Origin: Archangium minus
GTDB taxonomy: Bacteria > Myxococcota > Myxococcia > Myxococcales > Myxococcaceae
NCBI RefSeq assembly: GCF_044360475.1
Contig: NZ_CP043494.1
Coordinates: 12,152,001-12,216,000, forward strand
Reading direction: 5' to 3'
DNA length: 64,000 nucleotides
In this document: positions 50,847-64,000 of the stretch, piece by piece
Layout of the letters: each line of letters opens with the position of its first letter
Numbering within the stretch: the stretch's first letter is position 1
Program-made: the position numbers and the translations under genes
Notes under the pieces: generated by a model
Told to the model about the DNA's origin: nothing
What the model saw: only the letters and a program-made list of their open reading frames with translations
Database searches by the model: none

Positions 50847-51734
50847 ATGGACCTCAACGAACTCCTCGTCTTCGCCAAGGTGGTGCAGGCCGGCAGCTTC
50901 ACGGTGGCAGCGCGCGGGCTGCGAATGCCCAAGTCCACCGTTAGCCGGAAGGTGTCCGAGCTCGAGGAGCGGGTTGGCGCTCAACTCTTGCAGCGCACGA
51001 CACGCAAGCTGAACCTGACGGAGGTGGGGCGTGCCTATTACGAGCACTGCGCACGCATCGTGGCTGAGGCGGAGCAGGCCGAGCTAGCCGTCACGCGCAT
51101 GCAGGCTGCGCCGCACGGGCTCCTCCGAGTGACGGCCCCTCTCACCTTCAGCTTCCTCGGACCGATCGTCGCGGAGTTCCTGAAGCGCTACCCCGAGGTG
51201 CAGCTCGAAATGGTGTGCACGGACCGCTCGGTCGACCTGGTGGAGGAGGGGTTCGACCTGGCCGTGCGCGCGGGACGGTTGGCCGATTCGTCCCTGGTTG
51301 CCCGCCGGCTCGGGAGCCTCGAGCGCATCGTCATGGCGGCCCCGAGCTACATCAAGGAACGGGGAACGCCCAAGTCACCCAAAGACCTCGAGAAGCACGA
51401 CTGCCTCTTGTTCGGAGCGGGGCAGGTGGGGAACATCTGGACCCTGCACTCCGGGAACAAGTCGGTCGAGGTCTCAGTCCGTGCGCGCCTCGTCGTGAAC
51501 GAGCCCGACATGTTGGGCTCGGTGACGCTGGCGGGCGCCGGGGTCACGCTCCTCCCCACCCTCCCCCACGCCGCGGACCTCAACGCCGGACGCCTGCAGC
51601 GCCTCCTGCCGGACTGGACCTCATCAGGAGCACCGGTACACGCGGTCTATCCAAGCACCCGGCATCATTCACCCAAGGTGATGGCCTTCGTGGACTTCCT
51701 GCGAGAGCGCTGGCCGGCCTCCCCCTCGAACTGA
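50847..51734 (+). CDS. LysR-family transcription regulator
   Basis: The 295-residue protein has an N-terminal winged helix (ELLVFAKVVQAGSFTVAARGLRMPKSTVSRKVSELEERVGAQLLQR). A periplasmic-binding-like effector domain runs from about residue 90. The family usually activates a divergent operon in response to a small ligand. The divergent yceI-osmC pair is its likely target. Confidence 0.85.
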   Translation: MDLNELLVFAKVVQAGSFTVAARGLRMPKSTVSRKVSELEERVGAQLLQRTTRKLNLTEVGRAYYEHCARIVAEAEQAELAVTRMQAAPHGLLRVTAPLTFSFLGPIVAEFLKRYPEVQLEMVCTDRSVDLVEEGFDLAVRAGRLADSSLVARRLGSLERIVMAAPSYIKERGTPKSPKDLEKHDCLLFGAGQVGNIWTLHSGNKSVEVSVRARLVVNEPDMLGSVTLAGAGVTLLPTLPHAADLNAGRLQRLLPDWTSSGAPVHAVYPSTRHHSPKVMAFVDFLRERWPASPSN

Positions 51735-51853
51735 TCCACCCGTGGGACGGTCTTTCCTATTGTCGGCGTCTAGTGTGGACGCGGTCCCGCCCTCATGATG
51801 GATGTCAGACAAGACGGGAGCACCGCTGGCCGACCCGGCGGGAGGAGCCACAC

Positions 51854-52780
51854 ATGAGCTGGGATGAGACGATCGAGACGCGGCAGCACCCCGAGCTGGA
51901 GACCCTTATCGTCGGCCGCACCCGGGACCTCGGCGATGGATTCGAGGTGCGGCGGGTGCTGCCCTCCGCCCGGCGCCGGATGGTCGGCCCCTTCATCTTC
52001 CTCGACCAGATGGGGCCCACGGTGTTCAGCGCGGGCCAGGGACTCGACGTGCGGCCGCACCCGCACATCGGCCTGGCCACCGTCACCTACCTCTTCGATG
52101 GAGAAATCCTCCACCGCGACAGCCTCGGGGTGGTGCAACCCATCCGGCCCGGCGAGGTGAACTGGATGACGGCGGGGCAAGGCATCGTCCACTCCGAGCG
52201 CACGGCCCCCGAGACGCGGGCAGCGGGCGGGCCGGTCTTCGGCCTCCAAGCCTGGGTGGCGCTCCCGAAGAAGCACGAGGAGACCCGGCCCACCTTCGTC
52301 CACCATGCCGCCGACACCATGCCCTTCCTCGAGGGAGACGGCGTGCGCATGCACCTCATCGCAGGAGCGCTCTACGGGAAGCGCTCGCCCGTACAGACAC
52401 TCTCGGACCTGTTCTACGCGGACACGGCCCTGGAAGAGGGCGCGGGGCTGGTGCTCCCGGCCGAGCACGAGGAGCGCGCGCTCTACCTCACGGAAGGCAC
52501 GGTGGAGATTGACGGCATCGAGTTCAACCCGGGCGAGCTCCTCGTCTTCCGGCCGGGGAGCGAGATTGGCATCCAGGCCTCCACGAAGGCGCGAATGATG
52601 CTCCTCGGCGGCGAGCCGATGGACGGGCCGCGCTACATCTTCTGGAACTTCGTCTCGAGTTCGAAGGAGCGGCTGGAAGAGGCGAAGGCGGACTGGAAGG
52701 CTGGGCGCTTCGCCCGGGTACCGCAAGAGACGGAGTTCATCCCGCTGCCCGAGGAGCCCGCCCCTGTGCGCTATCCGTAG
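51854..52780 (+). CDS. Pirin-family protein
   Basis: This 308-residue double-cupin protein has the metal site HPHIGLATVTYL and later HSE (IVHSERT). MTAGQGIVHSE and the C-terminal cupin (EIDGIEFNPGELLVFRPG) match pirin. Some pirins have quercetinase activity; others interact with regulators. GGGAGGA precedes the start. A strong hairpin follows 89 bases after the stop. Confidence 0.85.
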   Translation: MSWDETIETRQHPELETLIVGRTRDLGDGFEVRRVLPSARRRMVGPFIFLDQMGPTVFSAGQGLDVRPHPHIGLATVTYLFDGEILHRDSLGVVQPIRPGEVNWMTAGQGIVHSERTAPETRAAGGPVFGLQAWVALPKKHEETRPTFVHHAADTMPFLEGDGVRMHLIAGALYGKRSPVQTLSDLFYADTALEEGAGLVLPAEHEERALYLTEGTVEIDGIEFNPGELLVFRPGSEIGIQASTKARMMLLGGEPMDGPRYIFWNFVSSSKERLEEAKADWKAGRFARVPQETEFIPLPEEPAPVRYP

Positions 52781-52868
52781 TGCAACGAGCCCTTGAGAGC
52801 CACGTTGAGCGCGGCCAGGCCCCGCCACACGGCGGGGATGCGGCAATAGAGAAAGAGCCCGCAAAGGC

Positions 52869-52912
52869 GAAGGCCCCGAGTCCACACGTGGGTGTGAGGA
52901 CTCGGGGCCTTC
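52869..52912 (-). terminator. Strong hairpin at the end of the rRNA operon
   Basis: GAAGGCCCCGAGTCC (52869-52883) and GGACTCGGGGCCTTC (52898-52912) form a 15-bp perfect stem with a 14-base loop. It lies just after the 5S gene on the minus strand and probably ends rRNA transcription. The T-run (8 T on the minus strand) lies before the stem, so it is not a textbook intrinsic terminator. Confidence 0.65.
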
Positions 52913-52920
52913 AAAAAAAA

Positions 52921-53036
<116 letters not shown>

Positions 53037-53202
53037 AAACATGTGACGCGTGCATACAAAGGGTAGTTTTCAATTTCCTGCTGACAGAAGCTGGTGCCTT
53101 CTTCCGGGCCCGGCGCCACTCGCTTTCGGAGCGCGCTCAGGGGCCTCGACCTTGGCCTCGAATCCCTTACTCCCCCGTTTCGGTGGAGCTTGTGAGAGAT
53201 TG

Positions 53203-56182
<2,980 letters not shown>

Positions 56183-56423
56183 CCCTCGCAAGCCCGCCTC
56201 CCGGCGGGATTTTCAAAACTCGAGACCAAGGTCCAGGCCCCAGCTCTTCGCTGCGGAACCCGGAAGAATGCATTGCTTGAGCTCACCGCTTCCAGCACCT
56301 GGCCGCTATCGCAGCACCAGGTACCTTCTGCTGGTGAGTCGAACTTCTCTCAGCAGAAATTGAATTCTACCCTTCGTATGCACTTGTCAAAGAACGCTTC
56401 CAATCCATTGATTGGAATACTTG

Positions 56424-56496
56424 TGGAGCTGATCGGGATCGAACCGACGACATCTAGCTTGCAAAGCTAGCGCTCTCCCAGCTGAGCTACAGCCCC
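56424..56496 (-). tRNA. tRNA-Ala (anticodon TGC)
   Basis: The 73-base cloverleaf has acceptor GGGGCTG/CAGCTCC, D-stem GCTC/GAGC, anticodon loop TTTGCAA and TTCGATC in the T loop. CCA is not encoded. It lies in the 16S-23S spacer. Confidence 0.95.
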
Positions 56497-56577
56497 ATAA
56501 CTTCTCTTTACCCAAAGTCGTCGTGGAGCGCTACCGGCTGGCTTCCGCGGCACCGAGCCTTCCCTCAGCAGGGAAGC

Positions 56578-56654
<77 letters not shown>

Positions 56655-56831
56655 AGTTGGTGAGTTACCCGTACAGCTACCTTCATTCTCAAAGAACCGA
56701 GCCACGGCTGGCTCAGCCCCTCAAAACCAAACAGCAAGCCCTAGACGATTGCGAAACGTTGACCTGGTCGACCTCGGCAACTTTCGTTGCTGGTGCACCC
56801 TGTGGCGCCGAAGCGCTCACCGTGCACCCGG

Positions 56832-58376
<1,545 letters not shown>

Positions 58377-58624
58377 AAATTGAAGGTTTTGAACCGGCAT
58401 CCGTCAGGGCCCGGCTAAGGGACACCCGACTTCGCTGTTCAGGGCACCTCGGAATCGACTCACGCCGACTCGCTGGAGGTGCCGTTTAGAATTGACTGCG
58501 GTTTCCGCAATCGTCTTCTTCTTGGGCTTGCTATTTGGTTTTCAAAGACCGAGCCGCTTGTTGCTGCCGCGGCTTTCTGCTACGCTGCTTTCACTTCTCA
58601 GCGACACCCCATTCAACCTCGGGG
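58377..58624 (-). other. rRNA operon leader with boxA-like sequence
   Basis: The stretch between promoter P1 and 16S carries, on the minus strand, CGGTCTTTGAAAACC (about 58538-58552), a boxA-like antitermination sequence. No protein gene is supported; ORFs over this region are shadows. Confidence 0.5.
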
Positions 58625-58630
58625 GCTGCT

Positions 58631-59115
58631 TCTTTATTTCGAAGCGGCTTTTCTGTCAAGCGGCCGTTGCCGCTCCGTTTCACCGCTTCGCCTCGTGAGG
58701 AGTCAACATCGCGCCGGAGCGCTTTGTTTCTTCTTTCGAGGAGGGGCGCGGAATCTACTTCGTTTCCGCGTCTCGTGTCAACTCGCTTCGCCGACTCTCT
58801 CTTCCGCCTCGCTTCGACTGTGTCGCTTTCGCGACACCCGCCGCTTCGAGGGGAGGCGGCTTCTACCACCGCCGCGCCGGAAGTCAACTTCGCTCGCTGA
58901 CTTTGTATTTCGCCTTTCACTGAGCTCGTCCGGAGCGCTTGGTCGCCGTTGCGACCTCGCTTCCCGTTCGAGGGGGCGCGGCTTTTATCGCCTTGCCCCA
59001 AGGGAGTCAACAGCTTCGTCAACGCCCTTCATCCCGCCAACTCGACTTTGTCGCCTTCGCGACGTCCGTCGTGTTCAGGGGCTGCGGCTTCTACCACCGC
59101 TGCATTCGAAGTCAA
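58631..59115 (-). promoter_or_regulatory. Array of six promoter-like repeats upstream of the rRNA operon
   Basis: On the minus strand six copies of a repeat each place a TTGAC(A/T) box 16-18 bases from a T-rich -10-like box. P1: 58631-58659 (TTGACA, TAAAGA, 17-base spacer). P2: 58677-58706 (TTGACT, TGAAAC, 18). P3: 58752-58781 (TTGACA, TAGATT, 18). P4: 58860-58887 (TTGACT, TAGAAG, 16). P5: 58982-59010 (TTGACT, TAAAAG, 17). P6: 59088-59115 (TTGACT, TAGAAG, 16). Flanking sequence is also shared, with a TCGCGA-type stem. P1 best fits consensus; P2 is weak. Confidence 0.65.
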
Positions 59116-59695
59116 CAGTCCGACATCGATGCCCCATTTCCGGGGCGGTCGCGCCGCTCTGCTGCTTCCCGATAAGGACTGGAGCAGTCGCAAATGCCCG
59201 GTGTTCAGATCAACGGAGGCAGGAGGATTCTCCATTCCACCTTCCAACGACAGGAGTCACGGGTCCCGCCTGGCAGCCGCCATTTATCTCGTCCGATAAC
59301 CGGCCAGGGGAGCGAGGGCTCAGGGCGTCGCTATCAAAGTCGCCATAATGGACGACGCCTTGTCACCCGAGCGCTTATCCACCTTGCGTGGAGCACCCCT
59401 GCTCTGGTGCTCACATCGCGCTATGCGCAGACCCGAAAACAAGCGGCTTGCGAAGTACGCCATCCCCCGAGTTGCACCGAGGTAGGGGCCCTCTTCTACT
59501 CGCGCCTTGAGACAGCCCGCCTCCGCGGTGGGGCTCCAGGACGCTACCTGCTGCGCGCCACGCTCGCCACCCTCGAGAATCCCGGCACTGTCACGCTACC
59601 GTCCAGCTCGGACTCACGGCTCTGCGCCTTGTCTCGTTGCCCGGCGGACTCATCCTCGCGCTGTCCAGACAGGGCGCGGCAAGCAGCCCGAAAGC
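59116..59695. other. Upstream region of the rRNA promoter array, no gene seen
   Basis: Between the last promoter repeat and the zinc-ribbon gene I see no supported gene, RNA or further TTGAC box. The long ORFs here run across the rRNA leader and show no protein-like features. Confidence 0.4.
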
Positions 59696-60073
59696 TTACG
59701 TCTTCAAAATGAACCGCACGGCGTCGGAGATCGCTACCACGAGCCCCATCTCCTGAATCGCTCGCAACTCGCCCCCATCGAGCCACACGCCCGAGCACCG
59801 TTCACAAACATCGAGCAGAACGTGCCGGTCGCGCTCACTTTGAACCTTCTTCATGATCCCGCGAGGGCGGCACCGTGGACACGCCACCGCGCGAGCCTGG
59901 TACTCCTCAGACGGCAGCTTGCGCCACTCGAAGAGCCTCACGTTCACGGTCGACTCCAAGCGCCGGAGAGCCTCCCCTTCGAGCCAATGGCCTTCACACT
60001 GAGGGCACTGCTGCGCCTCCACATCCTCCGGGCGCGTCTGGAGCATCACCTTGTCGCAACGTGGGCAATTCAT
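59696..60073 (-). CDS. Double zf-TFIIB-type zinc ribbon protein
   Basis: This 125-residue protein has two pairs of CxxC: CPRC and CPQC in the first half, CPRC and CERC in the second. Each second pair is followed by a conserved W-L-(E/D)-G-(E/G) block (GHWLEGEALRRLE; GVWLDGGELRAI), the zf-TFIIB-like family signature. Function is unknown. It lies 21 bases downstream of the Rieske gene and may be in the same operon. Confidence 0.75.
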   Translation of the reverse strand: MNCPRCDKVMLQTRPEDVEAQQCPQCEGHWLEGEALRRLESTVNVRLFEWRKLPSEEYQARAVACPRCRPRGIMKKVQSERDRHVLLDVCERCSGVWLDGGELRAIQEMGLVVAISDAVRFILKT

Positions 60074-60094
60074 TCCACCGCCTACGGTATCAGC

Positions 60095-61278
<1,184 letters not shown>

Positions 61279-61282
<4 letters not shown>

Positions 61283-62973
61283 GGGTGCTTCGTTCCTCGC
61301 TGGGAGAACCAGGCGGTCCAGCCTGCCTGGCGATGAAGGTCCATCGGCTTGATGTCCCCGGCACGCTGACCGAGCGCAATGCAGCGGGCCTCGTAGCCGC
61401 GAGTGCCCTCGGTGACACGGATGGCGCGCACGGGCCCGAGCTGGCCGAGCTCACGGGCATACCGATAGTGGAAGCCCTCGCAGAGGGCGCGCTCAAGGGC
61501 GTGGGCAGCCTCCTCGAGCCGCGCGTCGCTCGCGTCAGTCTCGAGGAAGAGCCGGTAGGCCGGCGGAGCGTGGGCTTCCCACTCGGGAGCCACCATCGCG
61601 AAGGAAGGACGCTGGCCTCCGAGCTCCCCGGGCAACAGCGACTCGAGCACGGTGGAGACGCGAGTCGCAGCGAGCTTCTCGCCAACAAGGTCGCTCACGG
61701 CATCGGCTCGGCCCATGAAACGCAGACAGGGCGTGGCGTGGTGGAAGCCCTCAACGCGGACGAGGTCTCCAATGCTGTAGCGCAACAGGCCACCCGAGGT
61801 GGACAGGAGCACGGAGTAGGTGCGCCCCACCTCGAGCTCCTGGGCAAGCAGGGGGCGCGCCTCGGGGTGCTCGGGGTCGAGGAACTCGAAGAAGTGGCTC
61901 CGAACGGCGAGCACGGGCGCGGGGGCTCCGAAGAGGGGTAGCGTGACGACACCCTCGGTGGCGAGCAGCCCCTTGCCCTGGACCTCGACTCCCTGGAAGC
62001 GTCGGTACGCGGGAGCGACAGAGTGAGCAGCCTGGGCATCGGTCCACATGCTGAGCAGTGCGAGCCGGGGCCATAGCGCACGTCCCTGAAACCCAGAACG
62101 AAGCACCTCGCGAAGCAAGCGAGCGCGCCCGGGTTGGGGGGTAAACCGCATCCGTGCGAGCACCGCGTCTACTCCTCCCTCTCCCCCTGGGAGAGGGTCG
62201 GGGTGAGGGTCTACGGGAGGTCGGCACACCCCGCGCTCCAAGTCCTCCGCCAGCCGTTCCCCATGCCGCTCCAGGGCATCCATTAGCAACGTGAGGAAGC
62301 TCGGGTTCCACACGCTCAGCAGCGCGAGGTCCTCACACGCCACAAGGAACCACAGCGTCACATACCGGCATGACTCGACATCGGGCAGGTGCGCCACTGC
62401 GCCCGGCACGGCAAATACACACGAGAGCAACGGTTGCAGAAACCGCGGAAAGTACGCCGAGTCCTCCACGCTGCCCACGGGAATGCCCCCCGCAGTGCGC
62501 CCCTTCTTGCGCCCAATGGGCGAGATGGACCAGTAGCTCGGCCCCTCGCGGACTGCGCGACGCGAGTGCAGCAGGTCGAACAGCATGGGCGCGAGCGCTC
62601 GGTGAAACTCGTTTAGCAGCCCTCGGGTCACGGGGACGTACTTGGACGCCCCAGAGGAACCTCCCGAGAGCTCGAAGCGGACCACCGGCTCTCGGGTGAG
62701 AACACGTGGCGCGCCCCCCTTGAGTGCCTCGATGTCCCCGAGCACCAAGTCCGGCGTGGAGACTGGCACGGCGTCCTGGAACTCTCGTGCGGTGCGGATG
62801 AGGGAGAAGCCTTGAGCCCTCGTGGCCTGCGTGGTGTCCCTCGTGGCCTGGAGAATCCGTGACAGGCTCTCGGCCTGGGCTTGAGCGGGATGATGGAGCG
62901 CTCGGTGGAACAGGAGCGCCGAGGGGGCTTGGGCCGCCATCAGGCCCGACAGCATCCGGCGCGAGGTCAGCAT
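61279..62973 (-). CDS. GH3-family acyl-adenylase, with a repeat read as protein
   Basis: This 564-residue protein has GH3-like blocks: RFELSGGSSGASKYVPVT (the ATP-binding SSGT-like loop), TSGGLLRYSIGDLVRVEG, and RFMGRADAVSDLVGEKL. GH3 enzymes adenylate carboxylic acids and join them to amino acids. Residues near 265 (PHPDPLPGGEGG) are encoded by a dispersed palindromic repeat at 62174-62210. The frame is kept through it. It overlaps the Rieske gene by four bases. Confidence 0.75.
62174..62210. repeat. Dispersed palindromic repeat, copy 4 (inside the GH3 gene)
   Basis: CCCTCTCCCCCTGGGAGAGGG and TCGGGGTGAGGGT lie within the coding frame. The translated insert is PHPDPLPGGEGG. The gene stays open, so the insertion keeps the frame. 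Confidence 0.85.
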
Positions 62974-62996
62974 GGGTTCAATCTGGGGTGCTCGAT

Positions 62997-63033
62997 ACCC
63001 TCACCCCGGCCCTCTCCCGAAGGGAGAGGGGGG
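62997..63033. repeat. Dispersed palindromic repeat, copy 5
   Basis: This copy reads ACCCTCACCCC then CCCTCTCCCGAAGGGAGAGGG, in the gap between the acetyltransferase-like and GH3 genes of the same strand. It could affect transcript stability or partial termination within the run. Confidence 0.85.
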
Positions 63034-63052
63034 ACGACAACCGGCTTCCACT

Positions 63053-63826
63053 TCATGCCCCCGCCCTTACACCGATCAGCTTCAGGCCCCGGCGCGTCCA
63101 TATGCGCAGCTGCTTCATCGTCAGCTCCATCAGGGCCCCTATCAGGTCCCTCGCGCGAATCTCCGCCAGGCACACCAGCTCCTCCCCATCCACGTGCCCA
63201 GGATTGCTCATCGCGAAGAAGGCGATGTCTGCATGCGCCGCTGCCTTCCGGTCGATCGGCGACACCCCGTCCCTCACCCGGTAGTGCGCGCCCGTGAAGC
63301 GTACCGTCCCACGCTCCGCGTCGTACTGCTCCCCAAACCAGCGCTCGGCCAGTGCACGCAGGAACGACACGCGCTCCGATGGCGCCTCCCAATCGTGGCG
63401 CGGCACGGTGCGCGGGAAGTGGTTCACCGCCAGCAGGTACGTCTTGTAGCCCGCGCTCAGCAGCAGCCACAGCAGTGGGCGCAGTGGACGGCGCAGCTTG
63501 CGCGCGAGCATGAAGCGCCCGAAACGCACCTGCAGCTCCTTCTGTCCCCAGTAGTCCGGGTGGATGACCGTGTCGCCCGAGAAGACGACCTCCACCGCTC
63601 GGCCCCCCACCTGCTCCTCGGCGACGCGTAAGGTGCTGAAGCCCACCAGCTCGCCCGTACGCCTCGCGGACAGGAGAATCACATACTGTTTCTCGGCCAG
63701 GTCCCTCGTGAAGCGCTCGGCGCTGACGCCCGCGTAGCACACCTGCATCAATGCGAGCATCTGCGCCCGCTGGTGCTCGGTGAGCGACTCGCACGGGACG
63801 GTGGCCCCCTTTAGTGCGGAGAACAT
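63053..63826 (-). CDS. Acetyltransferase-like protein (GNAT-related)
   Basis: The 257-residue protein has a GNAT-like first half (ESLTEHQRAQMLALMQVCYAGVSAERFTRDLAEKQYVILL and ELVGFSTLRVAEE). The second half lacks clear acetyl-CoA loop signatures and I could not place it in a named family. It starts 8 bases after the ASPIC/UnbV-like gene, so the two are likely cotranscribed with the GH3 and Rieske genes. Confidence 0.55.
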   Translation of the reverse strand: MFSALKGATVPCESLTEHQRAQMLALMQVCYAGVSAERFTRDLAEKQYVILLSARRTGELVGFSTLRVAEEQVGGRAVEVVFSGDTVIHPDYWGQKELQVRFGRFMLARKLRRPLRPLLWLLLSAGYKTYLLAVNHFPRTVPRHDWEAPSERVSFLRALAERWFGEQYDAERGTVRFTGAHYRVRDGVSPIDRKAAAHADIAFFAMSNPGHVDGEELVCLAEIRARDLIGALMELTMKQLRIWTRRGLKLIGVRAGA

Positions 63827-63834
63827 CGGCGTCC

Positions 63835-64000
63835 CTAGTGGCTGCCCTGCAGGCCCGCCGTGACGGCGCCCTGCCGGATGACGTGGTAGCGATCGGCCTC
63901 GAGCTGCACGGTCTGAACCTCGCCTCCGTACCAGTGGAGCGTGGCCGTCACGGGACCCGCGTGGCGACCGAGCCCGAAGTGCAGGCGCGGATCCGCCGAG
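63835..64000 (-). CDS. ASPIC/UnbV-type protein, C-terminal end only
   Basis: The minus-strand frame runs in from the right edge and ends at TAG 63835-63837. It reads RLHFGLGRHAGPVTATLHWYGGE and a following ADRYHVIRQG, the typical ASPIC/UnbV domain ending found in CRTAC1-like secreted proteins with FG-GAP repeats. The 5' part is outside the window, so the full domain set is unknown. Confidence 0.65.
   Translation of the reverse strand, partial: SADPRLHFGLGRHAGPVTATLHWYGGEVQTVQLEADRYHVIRQGAVTAGLQGSH

Noticed and set aside
58479..59348. A 289-codon open frame upstream of 16S
   Set aside because: It lies over the rRNA leader and promoter repeats, has an Arg/Ser-rich composition and contains no motif; the DNA repeats explain it better.

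Overview
This is a high-GC stretch of a myxobacterial chromosome, probably suborder Cystobacterineae (an Archangium, Cystobacter or Myxococcus relative). Three things point there: dense GC-rich coding DNA with many lipoproteins and sensor kinases, a secreted protease ending in a MYXO-CTERM-like sorting tail, and a delta-proteobacterial style repertoire. All functional calls come from reading translated motifs; no database search was run.

Layout. 1-8056 holds mixed housekeeping genes: a truncated membrane metallophosphoesterase, a thioredoxin-fold protein, a TonB-like lipoprotein, a metallo-beta-lactamase-fold hydrolase, a MocR regulator divergent from a DUF2917-EamA exporter with a palindromic operator between them, and a SEC-C methionine aminopeptidase. 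8162-13351 is the most striking region: three tandem two-gene units, each a lipoprotein with a PD-(D/E)xK-like nuclease region followed by a DUF3396-like immunity protein. 13580-25181 carries a DksA-like protein, a YwiC-like/hemerythrin pair, a HAD 5'-nucleotidase, a PAP2 phosphatase, a family of tiny basic proteins, and an operon of secreted proteins (phospholipase A2-like lipoprotein through MYXO-CTERM protease). 25281-43716 has a CheR-type methyltransferase, a haem-motif lipoprotein, a CAP protein, a dienelactone hydrolase, an FKBP, two intact histidine kinases followed by a decayed third, two acetyltransferases and a TPR/TPM/TIM44-like operon. 43818-52780 has two more histidine kinases, an MFS permease, a YceI-OsmC operon divergent from a LysR regulator with a palindrome between them, and pirin.

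52869-59115 is a complete rRNA operon on the minus strand (16S, tRNA-Ile, tRNA-Ala, 23S, 5S). It is preceded by an array of six promoter-like repeats. 59696-64000 is a minus-strand run: an ASPIC/UnbV-type protein (cut by the window edge), an acetyltransferase-like protein, a GH3-family adenylase, a Rieske oxygenase and a zinc-ribbon protein.

A palindromic repeat of about 35 bp occurs five times, plus one fragment. Two copies are read as protein: one inside the GH3 gene and one at the start of the protease gene.
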